Origin: Chloroflexota bacterium
GTDB taxonomy: Bacteria > Chloroflexota > Dehalococcoidia > JACPEP01
Direction: 5' to 3'
Assembly (NCBI GenBank): GCA_016183425.1
Contig: JACPEP010000019.1
Span: 1 to 36,858, forward strand
DNA: 36,858 nucleotides
The notes under the pieces are model-generated. The model made no database searches. It was not told the origin of the DNA and saw only the letters and a program-made list of their open reading frames with translations. Of the stretch, positions 15,191 through 23,561 are shown piece after piece (positions within the stretch are counted from its first letter, which is position 1; each line of letters starts with the position of its first letter). The translations under genes and the position numbers were made by a program.

Positions 15191-15369
15191 GCACCAGTAC
15201 TTTGAAACGCCTAGAGCTGCTGGAAAAAGAGATCGCGCAGCTTCGACGCCTGTCTCAAGGCGAGCGGCTCTACAAGTCCGTAGAACTCGACGGTGCCATC
15301 AAGGGTATCCGCTTCACTGAAGATGATATCGCGGAGGCCAAGCGCTCACTGTTTGGCGGTCAGGCGTAG
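15181..15369 (+). CDS. Orphan antitoxin-like small protein
   Basis: A 62-residue protein, MAISTSTLKRLELLEKEI onwards, with an N-terminal helix and a C-terminal tail (IKGIRFTEDDIAEAKRSLF) that looks like the toxin-binding part of a type II antitoxin. I cannot assign the family. ATG 15181 is chosen over ATG 15163 because GGGGGAGG lies 8 nt upstream. A GTG directly after its stop opens VAEVHALDSATP, which resembles the start of a PIN toxin but ends after 12 codons. The partner toxin thus appears lost, and stub 2 of leuD follows about 100 bp later. Confidence 0.55.
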   Translation: MAISTSTLKRLELLEKEIAQLRRLSQGERLYKSVELDGAIKGIRFTEDDIAEAKRSLFGGQA

Positions 15370-15471
15370 TGGCAGAAGTCCACGCGTTAGACTCGGCGAC
15401 GCCATGATACAGAGGTTAGGGCTGCTGGTCGAGACCATCTGGTAGCATGAGCAGTCCAACAAGGAGAAGAT

Positions 15472-15693
15472 ATGCCTAGTTTGCACGGCACAGTCCATAA
15501 ATACGGCGCTAACGCGGATACCGATGTCATCATCCCCGCCCGCTACCCGAACCTCACCCAGGCGGAGGAGTGGGCCCGGCATTGCCTGGGGGAAGGGAAG
15601 GCGCGCCTTAAACCAGACGTCCACACAAGCTCGAATTTTTCTCCGGCTGGGATACAGGAATTTCTCAAAGTTTATTGTATTATTATGATGTGA
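15472..15693 (+). pseudogene. leuD 5' stub 2
   Basis: A 73-codon ORF whose first ~40 residues ([20 protein letters not shown], then NLTQAEEWARHC) match the intact LeuD start; the remainder is unrelated. The 26 bases at 15517-15542 are identical to 16261-16286 and 16766-16791. It keeps its own start codon and AAGGAGAAG. The ORF stops 17 bp before the next antitoxin gene. It lacks the LeuD swivelling-domain core, so it cannot work as LeuD. Confidence 0.85.
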
Positions 15694-15710
15694 GAGGGAG
15701 GTTGTTGTTC

Positions 15711-15926
15711 ATGAAGGCTGTTGAATCGAGGGCCGAGGTTTATTTAATGGCTTTGCAATCACTTTCTAAGGCAGAAAAGGAGGCGGTTATCGCTCGCTTA
15801 CTAGAAGACGCAAAGCTAAGGGAAGACATCCTTGACCTGGCGCTTATCCAGCAGCGTCAAGGAGAGCCCTCTAGGCCTTTCAGAGAGTACCTAGCGGAAA
15901 GAAGGAAGCAGGCCCGTAAGGGGTGA
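15711..15926 (+). CDS. Antitoxin-like partner of the RelE-type gene
   Basis: A 71-residue helical protein (MKAVESRAEVYLMALQSL, then SKAEKEAVIARLLED) ending in PFREYLAERRKQARKG. The position directly before a RelE-family toxin, overlapping it by 4 bp (GTGA at 15923-15926), marks it as the antitoxin. ATG 15711 has GGGAGG (15697-15702) at good spacing; an upstream ATG at 15675 overlaps stub 2 and is less likely. The family is not recognised beyond context. Confidence 0.65.
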   Translation: MKAVESRAEVYLMALQSLSKAEKEAVIARLLEDAKLREDILDLALIQQRQGEPSRPFREYLAERRKQARKG

Positions 15927-16176
15927 GGTACGAAGTCCAAATTGTCGCCTCCGCTGAGAGGGAGATGGCCAAACTCCCGACGCCAGTTCGTACACGTATC
16001 AGCAGAAGAATTCTCTCCCTGGAGGATAATCCCAGACCCAGGGGGCAAAGAAACTTAGTGGCCGTTAAGAATACCGTCTCCGAGTCGGTGACTACAGAGT
16101 CTTATATATTATCGATGACAAGGGTTACATCATCACAGTTTTCGCCATAGGCCATCGGCGAGAAGTATATCGCTAA
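15923..16176 (+). pseudogene. RelE-family toxin, frameshifted
   Basis: From GTG 15923 the product starts as RelE/ParE toxins do (YEVQIVASAEREMAKLP, then RISRRILSLEDNPRP). At about 16061-16069 the frame breaks: the next frame reads EYRLRVGDYRVLYIIDD and ends VFAIGHRREVYR with a TAA at 16174-16176, the canonical RelE C terminus. Loss of one A from an AAA codon in GTTAAGAA would explain it. The unshifted frame runs to 16150 with an unrelated tail lacking the catalytic Arg and Tyr. The toxin is therefore probably dead while its antitoxin is intact. Confidence 0.82.
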
Positions 16177-16204
16177 GTCTGTGTTGTGCGACATAGACAG
16201 AATT

Positions 16205-16320
16205 TGAAGGAGATGTCCATGAAGCTAAAAGGTACAGTCCATAAATACGGGACCAACATGGATACCGATGTCATCATCCCCGCCCGCACAAAGGTGGCTA
16301 CATTTCCAGAAGGTGCTTGA
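16205..16320 (+). pseudogene. leuD 5' stub 3
   Basis: From ATG 16219 a 33-codon ORF starts KLKGTVHKYGTNMDTDVII, matching LeuD for 23 residues up to PAR, then ends in an unrelated tail and TGA at 16318-16320. It keeps its own GAAGGAGA Shine-Dalgarno. Its 26 bases at 16261-16286 are identical to the intact leuD. The next gene, a nucleotidyltransferase, begins 16 bp later. Confidence 0.85.
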
Positions 16321-16336
16321 AAGGGTCTAAGAGGCA

Positions 16337-16669
16337 ATGAACTTAGACAAAGTCCTTTGGAGATCCGTCACTGTAGAGCTGGCCCAGGAACTACGCTCGC
16401 ATTTCGGGCCCCGCTTTAAGGGCCTGGTTCTCTATGGTTCCTGGGCCCGGAGCGAGGCGACCGAGGAATCCGATGTAGATTTCTTAGTGTTATTGACGGA
16501 CTTTGAGGACTTCTGGGAGGAGTCCCGATGGGTCGGAGAGATAGGCTGGCAGCTTTCCTGTAAGTATGATTTGCTTGTTTCCCTTCATCTTGCGCGGTTT
16601 GAAGATTATCAGCACAAGATAACACCTTTCTTTATGAATGTACGCCGGGAGGGGATTTTAGTTGCATGA
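16337..16669 (+). CDS. MNT-type nucleotidyltransferase without HEPN partner
   Basis: A 110-residue minimal nucleotidyltransferase: G34-S35-WARSEATEES-D46-V-D48 is the GS...DxD catalytic core. Such proteins are normally antitoxins of HEPN toxins. No HEPN gene follows; only ~54 bp separate its stop from leuD, and the short frame there ([18 protein letters not shown]) could at most be a remnant. ATG 16337 has a modest AAGAGG upstream. It is the last cargo gene before the intact leuD. Confidence 0.75.
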   Translation: MNLDKVLWRSVTVELAQELRSHFGPRFKGLVLYGSWARSEATEESDVDFLVLLTDFEDFWEESRWVGEIGWQLSCKYDLLVSLHLARFEDYQHKITPFFMNVRREGILVA

Positions 16670-16723
16670 ATCCGCTCATCAGTTTGTGGCCGCAGTGACC
16701 AGTTACCTAAAGGAGGCTTAGTA

Positions 16724-17224
16724 GTGAGATTGCAGGGCACAGTCCATAAGTATGGCGCTAATGTTGATACCGATGTCATCATCCCCGCCCGATACCTGAA
16801 CCTGGTGCAGGCGGAGGACCTGGCCCGGCATTGTATGGAAGACCTGGATGCGGAGTTCATCTATCGGGTTAAGCCCGGAGACATCATCATGGCCACCACC
16901 AACTTCGGCTGCGGCTCCTCCCGGGAGCACGCCCCCCTGGCCATCAAGGCCTCCGGCGTGGGGTGCGTCATCGCCCAGAGCTTCGCCCGCATCTTCTACC
17001 GCAATGCCATCAACATCGGCCTTCCCATCCTGGAATGCGATGATGCCGTAGTCAACACGGAATCTGGAGATAGCCTGGAGGTGGACCTGGCCTCTGGAGA
17101 GATAAAGAACCTCACCCGGGGGCAGGTATTCCACGCCAAGCCCTATCCCCCCTTTATGCTGGAGCTTATGGACGCTGGGGGCCTGGTGGAGTACACGCGA
17201 CGCCGGTTGGCGGGGAGGATGTGA
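16724..17224 (+). CDS. leuD: 3-isopropylmalate dehydratase, small subunit
   Basis: A 166-residue swivelling-domain subunit of isopropylmalate isomerase. It opens [20 protein letters not shown] and has the substrate-loop motif [12 protein letters not shown] and [14 protein letters not shown]. Length is normal for the short LeuD type that pairs with ~418-residue LeuC. The GTG start has AAAGGAGG at good spacing. Its 5' end is the source or relative of the three upstream stubs. The leuB ATG follows 1 bp after the stop. Confidence 0.96.
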   Translation: MRLQGTVHKYGANVDTDVIIPARYLNLVQAEDLARHCMEDLDAEFIYRVKPGDIIMATTNFGCGSSREHAPLAIKASGVGCVIAQSFARIFYRNAINIGLPILECDDAVVNTESGDSLEVDLASGEIKNLTRGQVFHAKPYPPFMLELMDAGGLVEYTRRRLAGRM

Positions 17225-17225
17225 C

Positions 17226-18335
17226 ATGCGCTTCAATATCGCTGTTCTGCCTGGGGATGGCATCGGCCAGGAGGTGATGGCGGAGGGCATCAAAGTATTG
17301 AAGGCAGTGGGACAACGCTTCGGACATTCCTTCCAGTTTTATTTCGGCGTGGTGGGCGGCGCTGCCATCGATCAGTATGGAGTCGCCCTTCTGCCGGAGA
17401 CTCTGGAGATGTGCCGGGCCTGCGACGCCGTGCTCTTCGGTGCCGTGGGCGGCCCCAAGTGGGACGACCCCAAGGCGTCGGTGAGACCGGAGCAGGCCAT
17501 CCTAGGGCTTAGAAAGGGATTGAACCTCTTTGCCAACCTGCGCCCGGTGAAGGTCTTTCCCACTCTGGTTAATGCCTCCACCCTCAAGAGGGAGATCGTT
17601 GAAGGAGTAGATATCCTTTTCGTCCGTGAGCTCACCGGCGGCATCTACTTTGGTCGCCCCCAGAAACGCTGGAGCACCACCCGAGGACGGCGGGCGGTGG
17701 ATACCCTCGCCTATTCTCAGGGGGAGATAGAGCGCATCCTTCGGGTGGCCTTTGAGCTGGCCCGAGGCCGGCGTAGGCATTTGACCGTGGTGGATAAGGC
17801 CAATATCCTGGAAAGCTCTCGCCTGTGGCGAGAGGTGACGGAGGAGGTGGCAAGAGAGAACCCTGACGTAGAACAGGATTATTTCCTGGTGGACGCCTGC
17901 TCCATGCACCTCCTTCGCCGCCCTCGGGACTTCGACGTGGTGGTCACCGAGAACATGTTCGGGGACATCCTCACCGACGAGGCGTCCATGCTCTCCGGCT
18001 CCATGGGTATGCTGCCCTCCGCCAGCCTGGGGCAGGGGAAAAGGGGGCGGGGTGGGCGGTTAACCTTCCCCACTTTGGGCCTCTACGAACCCATCCACGG
18101 CACCGCTCCCGACATCGCTGGCCAGAACAAAGCAAACCCCTTAGCTATAATCTTGAGTGTCGCCCTGTTACTGCGCTTCTCCTGTGGCCTGGATGAGGCC
18201 GCCACAGCGGTCGAGGAGGCGGTTAACCAAGTGCTGGAGGAAGACTATCGCACCGGCGATATTATGAGTCCAGAGATGAAACAGGTGGGGACGGTGGAGA
18301 TGGGAGACCTGGTAGTTAGCAAGGTTCAAAGGTGA
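17226..18335 (+). CDS. leuB: 3-isopropylmalate dehydrogenase
   Basis: A 369-residue NAD-dependent beta-decarboxylating dehydrogenase that oxidises 3-isopropylmalate to 2-ketoisocaproate; it may also act on 3-methylmalate in the citramalate route to isoleucine. Family motifs [35 protein letters not shown] and the Mg/NAD segment [28 protein letters not shown], then [18 protein letters not shown] are all present. Length is typical. It starts 1 bp after leuD and overlaps cimA by 4 bp (GTGA), so leuD-leuB-cimA are tightly coupled. Confidence 0.97.
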   Translation: MRFNIAVLPGDGIGQEVMAEGIKVLKAVGQRFGHSFQFYFGVVGGAAIDQYGVALLPETLEMCRACDAVLFGAVGGPKWDDPKASVRPEQAILGLRKGLNLFANLRPVKVFPTLVNASTLKREIVEGVDILFVRELTGGIYFGRPQKRWSTTRGRRAVDTLAYSQGEIERILRVAFELARGRRRHLTVVDKANILESSRLWREVTEEVARENPDVEQDYFLVDACSMHLLRRPRDFDVVVTENMFGDILTDEASMLSGSMGMLPSASLGQGKRGRGGRLTFPTLGLYEPIHGTAPDIAGQNKANPLAIILSVALLLRFSCGLDEAATAVEEAVNQVLEEDYRTGDIMSPEMKQVGTVEMGDLVVSKVQR

Positions 18336-19942
18336 TCCAGCTTTACGATTGCACACTACGGGACGGCGCCCAGCGAGAAGGAATATCCCTTACCGCTGAG
18401 GACAAGCTGAAGATAGCCCAGAGGCTGGATGAGATGGGCATCCACTTTATCGAGGGAGGATGGCCAGGCTCCAACCCCAAGGATGTGGAGTTCTTTCGTC
18501 GGGCAAAGGGGTTCTCCCTCAACCATGCTAAACTGGTAGCCTTCGGCAGCACCCGGCGAGCCGGGGTTTCCCCGGAGCGGGACGCCAATCTGCGCGCTTT
18601 GGTGGCTGCCGGCACCCCAGTGGTGACCATCGTCGGCAAGAGCTGGGACTTCCATGTTACCCAGGTTCTTGAGACCACCCTAAAGGAAAACCTGGCCATG
18701 ATTTTCGACTCGGTGAGCTACCTCAAAGCCAAGGGGCTGACCGTCTTCTTCGATGCCGAGCACTTCTTTGACGGCTTCAAGGCCAATAAGGACTATGCCC
18801 TGAAGACCCTAGGTGCCGCTGCCCGGGCCGGAGCCCACTGCCTGGTGCTTTGCGATACCAACGGAGGCTCCCTGCCCACCGAGATTGCCCAGGCCATCAC
18901 CGCGGTGAAGGAGGCCATTGACTCCCCTCTCGGGATTCACACCCACAACGACGCCGAACTGGCGGTAGCCAACAGCCTGGTGGCCGTCCGTCTGGGGGTA
19001 AGCCAAGTTCAAGGGACTATCAATGGCTACGGAGAGCGCTGTGGCAACGCCAATCTTTGCTCCGTTATTCCGGCCCTACAGCTCAAAATGGGCATCCCCT
19101 GTATCAGCGACGAGCAGCTATCCCGACTGACGGAGGTGGCCCACTACGTCAGCGAGATCGTGAACCTGGTGCCCGATGCCCATCAGCCCTACGTGGGGCG
19201 GAGCGCCTTCGGCCACAAAGCCGGGCTTCACGTATCTGCGTTCATGAAATGTCCTCAGAGCTACCAGCACTTGCCCCCCGAGATGGTTGGGAACAAGAGC
19301 CGAGTTCTGGTATCAGAGCTTTCGGGCCAAAGCAATGTTGTGTACAAAGCCCGGGAACGAGGCTTGAAGGTAGACCACAAAGACCAGGCCCAGGCCATCT
19401 TGGAGCAAGTCAAAACCCTGGAAAATCAGGGCTTCCAGTTTGACGGTGCCGAGGCCTCCTTCGACCTTCTGGTGAAACGGGCTCAACCCGATTATCAGCC
19501 CCCCTTTGAGCTGGTGGATTTTATGGTAGTGGTGGAGAAGCGCCGCCGCCCCCCAAGCTCGGGAAAGAAAGAGGAGAGCCTTTCGGAGGCGATGGTGAAG
19601 GTGCGGATAAGAGATGAAGTCATCCATACTGCCGCCGAAGGCAACGGCCCGGTGAACGCTCTGGACGCCGCTCTCCGCAAGGCCCTACTGCAATTCTACC
19701 CCCACTTAGCATCAGTGCGCCTCACCGACTATAAGGTGCGTATCCTGGACGAAAGTGGCGGCACTGGCTCTCAGGTACGGGTGCTCATTGAGTCTACCGA
19801 CGGTCGAGACCAGTGGCGCACCGTGGGCAGCTCCGCCAACATTATCGAAGCCAGTTGGCTGGCTCTGGTGGACAGCCTGGAGCACTGGCTTCTAAAAGAA
19901 GAGCCCGGCGAGGGCTTTTCCCCGCCGGGCTCACCTTCCTGA
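18332..19942 (+). CDS. cimA: (R)-citramalate synthase
   Basis: A 536-residue LeuA-related enzyme that condenses pyruvate and acetyl-CoA to citramalate. It opens [21 protein letters not shown], with the DGAQ variant and the [11 protein letters not shown] segment typical of CimA rather than LeuA (DGEQSPG, EAGFP). Metal ligands H203 and H205 lie in [13 protein letters not shown], then [14 protein letters not shown]-terminal regulatory domain ([17 protein letters not shown]) is present. Together with LeuCD and LeuB it gives 2-ketobutyrate without threonine deaminase; no ilvA is in the window. The GTG start overlaps the leuB stop. It is the last gene of the operon. Confidence 0.93.
   Translation: MIQLYDCTLRDGAQREGISLTAEDKLKIAQRLDEMGIHFIEGGWPGSNPKDVEFFRRAKGFSLNHAKLVAFGSTRRAGVSPERDANLRALVAAGTPVVTIVGKSWDFHVTQVLETTLKENLAMIFDSVSYLKAKGLTVFFDAEHFFDGFKANKDYALKTLGAAARAGAHCLVLCDTNGGSLPTEIAQAITAVKEAIDSPLGIHTHNDAELAVANSLVAVRLGVSQVQGTINGYGERCGNANLCSVIPALQLKMGIPCISDEQLSRLTEVAHYVSEIVNLVPDAHQPYVGRSAFGHKAGLHVSAFMKCPQSYQHLPPEMVGNKSRVLVSELSGQSNVVYKARERGLKVDHKDQAQAILEQVKTLENQGFQFDGAEASFDLLVKRAQPDYQPPFELVDFMVVVEKRRRPPSSGKKEESLSEAMVKVRIRDEVIHTAAEGNGPVNALDAALRKALLQFYPHLASVRLTDYKVRILDESGGTGSQVRVLIESTDGRDQWRTVGSSANIIEASWLALVDSLEHWLLKEEPGEGFSPPGSPS
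19901..19932. terminator. Bidirectional terminator hairpin between cimA and the PDZ gene
   Basis: GAGCCCGGCG (19901-19910) pairs perfectly with CGCCGGGCTC (19923-19932), inside the last codons of cimA. On the - strand the hairpin is followed by a U-rich TTCTTTT, making it a good terminator for the leftward gene cluster ending at 19957. On the + strand the T-run comes 12 bp later, so it is weaker for the amino acid operon. Confidence 0.6.
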
Positions 19943-19956
19943 GTTTTTCCCCAAGC

Positions 19957-20820
19957 TCATAACTGGGGCGCTAAGATACTGGGCTTTGCCTGAGGCTCCT
20001 TGGGCACACTATTTCCTCCCCGATGGAAGGGCAGAATATGAGGTATGACGTTCCTCAAGCCACGTACAGACGGGGTTTTGACCACCAGTTTAGCATCCAA
20101 CGAGCCGGAGGCGGTGACCACGATCACCTGGTTGCCAACCCCGATGCTGGAGATGCTTCCTCCGGTAAATCGGGTATCCGCAGTTATCTTGAAAGTGACG
20201 TTCTGAGACTGTCCATTGGGAGTGATGGTCAAGGAGTTGCTATCCACCGACGCCACAATCCCCGGAGTGAGGCTGAGAGTAACCGGCTTGCCATCCTTGT
20301 CCGTTATTCTCAGATCCCCACCCAGGAAATGCCTAAAAATCTCCCCGGGCGAAACGCCCTCCAACTCTTTGGGCAGAGCGCCGCCGAACTTTCGGGAGGG
20401 CTGCACCGGTGCCGTGCCCAACGTCACTGCTACATCCTTTGTTGTGTCACCCCTTTTCACAGTTACGGTAACACTAGAGCCCGGTGCCAACTTCGAAATG
20501 GCATCCTTAAGCTCTTTACTATTGGCTACCGCCTTGCCATTGATGGCGGTGACGATATCCTTGACCTGGAGTCCAGACTGGGCGGCCGGGCTCTGGGGAA
20601 GGACCTGACTGATGATCACCCCCGTCTTATCGGTGACTCCTAACCTTGCGGCCACCTTTTCGTTCAGGTCGGTGATGAGGATCCCCAACCAACCCTTGGC
20701 CCCAGACTCCGGAGTTGACGGCTGAGCGCTGACAAAGCGGCTCCCACCGCCAACGGCTACCGCCAGCAGACCGATGGCCAGCAAAGCAGCCACCGAATAC
20801 ATTATCCATCTCTTTTTCAT
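19957..20820 (-). CDS. Secreted or membrane-anchored PDZ-domain protein
   Basis: A 287-residue protein with an N-terminal signal or anchor (KKRWIMYSVAALLAIGLLAVAVGG, about 2-25). A PDZ domain follows (about 42-135: GWLGILITDLNEKVA, then GVIISQVLPQSPAAQSGLQVKDIVTAINGK). The C-terminal region has Ser/Thr-rich strands (GIVASVDSNSLTITPNG, FKITADTRFTGG) like small beta-barrel domains of the DUF5666 kind. It resembles the PDZ part of DegP/HtrA but has no serine-protease domain, so it is not a protease by itself. AAAGGAGGG precedes the ATG. It heads toward cimA and ends at a shared terminator. A role in binding envelope proteins is a guess. Confidence 0.7.
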   Translation of the reverse strand: MKKRWIMYSVAALLAIGLLAVAVGGGSRFVSAQPSTPESGAKGWLGILITDLNEKVAARLGVTDKTGVIISQVLPQSPAAQSGLQVKDIVTAINGKAVANSKELKDAISKLAPGSSVTVTVKRGDTTKDVAVTLGTAPVQPSRKFGGALPKELEGVSPGEIFRHFLGGDLRITDKDGKPVTLSLTPGIVASVDSNSLTITPNGQSQNVTFKITADTRFTGGSISSIGVGNQVIVVTASGSLDAKLVVKTPSVRGLRNVIPHILPFHRGGNSVPKEPQAKPSILAPQL

Positions 20821-20866
20821 CTTACCCTCCTTTTGTTTTCATTAATCTCAATGTAGCCCGATAAGC

Positions 20867-21364
20867 TCACGGTGGCCCCATGGTGACTCCAACCTGAATG
20901 ACGTTGGCAGAAAGGGAGCCATCCTCTTTTCTATCTCCCCTTACCATAATTTGTTCCCCCACTTTGATTTCCGACAAAGTGGTCGAGATCGTTTTTTGAA
21001 TGGAGGTATTTGGCGCCACAACTACTTTTGCCGTGGCTCCCCCTTCAGTTAGCACGGTAATGGTGTCGCCGGTCACCTCCTGTACCTTGCCGGCAACCGT
21101 CCCCGCCAGGGCGCTTCCGGCGCCCGTTCTCTGCGTGCCCCCCGACTGCCCCCGCGTACTCGTCCCCGGTGCCCCACTGGCTGGAGTGCCGCTAGGTGAT
21201 GGCGTTTCTGCAGCCGCGGCCACCTGTCCTCCCGAAGTGGGCTGTCTCGCTGAGGCCGTCGCTGTTGGACTTGTCTTACCCTGAGATGGGGCAAAGGCGG
21301 CATAAGCGCCTCCCAAACCCAAACCAGCAACCAGGGCGATGATTACCAGAAAACCAAACTTCAC
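20867..21364 (-). CDS. Secreted protein with a C-terminal DUF5666-like beta domain
   Basis: A 165-residue protein with an N-terminal signal or anchor (FGFLVIIALVAGLGLGGAY), a Ser/Thr/Pro/Gly-rich linker (about 30-85) and a small beta domain (GTVAGKVQEVTGDTITVLTEG, TTLSEIKVGEQIMVRGD, GSLSANVIQVG). The beta domain resembles the second half of the neighbouring PDZ protein, so the two may share partners. The GTG start at 21364 is backed by AAAGGGGGG. It is transcribed with the export genes upstream. Function unknown. Confidence 0.65.
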   Translation of the reverse strand: MKFGFLVIIALVAGLGLGGAYAAFAPSQGKTSPTATASARQPTSGGQVAAAAETPSPSGTPASGAPGTSTRGQSGGTQRTGAGSALAGTVAGKVQEVTGDTITVLTEGGATAKVVVAPNTSIQKTISTTLSEIKVGEQIMVRGDRKEDGSLSANVIQVGVTMGPP

Positions 21365-21382
21365 CTTTGCCCCCCTTTATAG

Positions 21383-21589
21383 TCAAGGCCAATAGCGGTC
21401 ATAGAAAAGGGTGTCATACAAAAGCTTCCCCAAGATTATGACAATAACCAGGGCGGCCACTCCTACCTGTGCCCACGAGGCCCATTGAGGCCACTCCTCC
21501 GGCAAAGGGACGAACATGATAGCCATGGCTAGGCCGGTAGCCAGCACGCCACGAAGCAGAGCACCTTTCATGTCTTGAACCACTACCAA
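21383..21589 (-). CDS. Small two-helix membrane protein
   Basis: A 62- to 68-residue protein with two hydrophobic segments (LLRGVLATGLAMAIMFVPL and VGVAALVIVIILGKLLYDTLF). It starts just after the permease stop; candidate starts are TTG 21589, GTG 21583 or ATG 21571, none with a good Shine-Dalgarno, so it is probably coupled to the permease. I do not recognise the family. An accessory role in the exporter is inferred only from position. Confidence 0.5.
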   Translation of the reverse strand: MVVVQDMKGALLRGVLATGLAMAIMFVPLPEEWPQWASWAQVGVAALVIVIILGKLLYDTLFYDRYWP

Positions 21590-21591
21590 AG

Positions 21592-22836
21592 CTACTCATA
21601 TCGCAAAGCATCGATGGGATTTAGCCGGGCGGCCCGACTGGCCGGATAGATGCCAAAGAAAAGCCCAATAGCCGCCGACACCGATACCGCCAAAAGGACG
21701 ATATCCGGAGTTATCAGAGCATTTATATACTGACCGTTCAGATTTATTCTGGCCAAGGCCAGGGATATACCCCATCCCAGGAGCAGCCCTCCGCCACCTC
21801 CCACCAGGCTGAGAACGGTGGCCTCGATGAGGAACTGGCCCAGGATATCCCGCCGCTTGGCCCCCACTGCCTTTCGAATGCCGATCTCCCGCGTGCGTTC
21901 AGTGACCGAGACCAGCATGATGTTCATGATACCGATGCCGCCCACCAGGAGGGAGATGCCGGCAATGCTGCCCAGGAAAAGGGTGAGCACTCCCGTCACC
22001 TGGGCGAAGGCCCCCAGAATCTCATCCTGGCTGGTGATGGTGAAGTCATCCTGGCCCGCAATGCGATGACGTGTGCGTAGGATGGCCGCCAGCTGTTCCT
22101 TGGCTAGTGCCATATCTTCGGCTCTGGCCACCTGGACGTTGATACTAGCCACCGTCTGGCCACCCTGAGCGGTGCGCTGGGCCATGAGGCGGAACTGAAG
22201 GGTGGTGATGGGGATCACCACCAGGTCGTCCTGGTTCCCCATGCCGGTGCCCCCCTTCTTCTCCAATACGCCGATGACCTGGAACTGGCGATTGTTTATC
22301 TTAATTCGCTGGTCTACGGGGCTAAGGTCCCCGAAGAGTGTTTCGGCTACGTTGGCCCCCAGCACAACCACCAGGGAGCGGGCCGCTATCTGCTGCTGGG
22401 TTACGAACTCACCATCAGAAACACGAAAGTTGCGTACCCCCTCATATTCCGGGGTCACTCCCAAAATTCGGGTATTAACGTTCTGACCTCCGGCCACTAC
22501 CTGGCCGAAAAACTGGTTCTCAGGGGCCACCAGTGCCACTGCGGGAGCAGCCACCGGGTCGGCCAAGGCCTGGGCGTCCTCCAAGGTAAGGGTGGGACGC
22601 TGTCCCTGAGCACTCTGCACACCCCCCTCTCTTACCGCTCCGGGGCGAACGAAGAGAAGGTTGGTGCCCATACTTTGAATGCTGGAGGTGATGGTGGCCT
22701 GGGCCCCCCGCCCCACCCCCATGAGGGAGATGACGGCCCCCACTCCGATGATGATGCCCAATACCGTCAGAGAGGAGCGCAGCTTGTTAGCCATCAACCC
22801 CCGAAAGGCGACGTTGAAGCTCTCCAATAGGTTCAT
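21592..22836 (-). CDS. MacB-type ABC transporter permease
   Basis: A 414-residue FtsX/MacB-like permease: N-terminal helix ([28 protein letters not shown]), a large extracytoplasmic MacB periplasmic core domain (~50-260) and three C-terminal helices, with the coupling region [20 protein letters not shown] before the last two. In MacB-family systems the complex works by mechanotransmission with an adaptor rather than classical transport across the inner membrane. ATP-binding domain and permease are separate genes here, unlike E. coli MacB. It overlaps the ATPase gene by 4 bp. Confidence 0.9.
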   Translation of the reverse strand: MNLLESFNVAFRGLMANKLRSSLTVLGIIIGVGAVISLMGVGRGAQATITSSIQSMGTNLLFVRPGAVREGGVQSAQGQRPTLTLEDAQALADPVAAPAVALVAPENQFFGQVVAGGQNVNTRILGVTPEYEGVRNFRVSDGEFVTQQQIAARSLVVVLGANVAETLFGDLSPVDQRIKINNRQFQVIGVLEKKGGTGMGNQDDLVVIPITTLQFRLMAQRTAQGGQTVASINVQVARAEDMALAKEQLAAILRTRHRIAGQDDFTITSQDEILGAFAQVTGVLTLFLGSIAGISLLVGGIGIMNIMLVSVTERTREIGIRKAVGAKRRDILGQFLIEATVLSLVGGGGGLLLGWGISLALARINLNGQYINALITPDIVLLAVSVSAAIGLFFGIYPASRAARLNPIDALRYE

Positions 22837-23546
22837 TCCTTCTCCCCCTGGTGAGCCATTTGAGTTCGGGTTACTTCTTCCTCACCACCGATCAACCCGT
22901 CCCGTACATAGATAATTCGCTGGGCATGGAGGGCGACGTCCCGCTCATGGGTGATAAGCACAACAGTCATCCCTTCTTTCTCATGGAGTTGACAGAGGAT
23001 GGCCATGATCTCTTCGCTAGAGCGGCTATCCAGGTTGCCCGTCGGCTCATCGGCCATGATTATGGATGGGTTGTTGATGAGTGCCCGCGCGATACCCACC
23101 CGCTGCTGCTCACCACCGGACAACTCCGCCGGCTTGTGGCGCATCCGCCGGGAAAGCCCCACCCTCTCCAGAGCCTCTATAGCCCGTTGACGACGATGGT
23201 GGCCGCCGCCATAGAGAAGGGGAAGTTCTACATTGGTGAGGGCAGAGGTGCGCGGAAGCAAGTTGTAGCTCTGAAAGACAAAGCCTATCTTCCGATTCCT
23301 GATTTCAGCCAGATCATCGTCGCTGAGGCGGTCAACAGCCACTCCATCCAGAAAATAGGTGCCCGAGGTAGGCTGATCCAGACAGCCCAGGATGTTCATC
23401 AGGGTAGATTTTCCCGAGCCCGAGGGCCCCATGATGGCCACCATCTCTCCCCGCTCCACCTGGCAGTTCACCCCCCGCAGGGCGAGAACCTCCACTTGGC
23501 CTATACGGTAGGTCTTGACGAGATTGTTCACCTCAATAAGAGCCAT
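22833..23546 (-). CDS. MacB/LolD-type ABC transporter ATP-binding protein
   Basis: A 237-residue ATPase with Walker [10 protein letters not shown] (40-48), signature LSGGEQQR (142-149), and Walker [13 protein letters not shown] (D166, E167). The EPTGNLD form and the sequence [26 protein letters not shown]-like region place it in the LolD/MacB group. It powers the permease encoded immediately downstream (4-bp overlap) and follows the adaptor gene by 15 bp, making a three-gene export operon. Confidence 0.93.
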   Translation of the reverse strand: MALIEVNNLVKTYRIGQVEVLALRGVNCQVERGEMVAIMGPSGSGKSTLMNILGCLDQPTSGTYFLDGVAVDRLSDDDLAEIRNRKIGFVFQSYNLLPRTSALTNVELPLLYGGGHHRRQRAIEALERVGLSRRMRHKPAELSGGEQQRVGIARALINNPSIIMADEPTGNLDSRSSEEIMAILCQLHEKEGMTVVLITHERDVALHAQRIIYVRDGLIGGEEEVTRTQMAHQGEKE

Positions 23547-23561
23547 CCCACTGTTGCTCCC

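Noticed and set aside
15364-15408. Intact PIN toxin after the orphan antitoxin
   Set aside because: A GTG at the antitoxin stop opens a PIN-like VAEVHALDSATP, but a stop follows after 12 codons; at most a remnant, too short to call.
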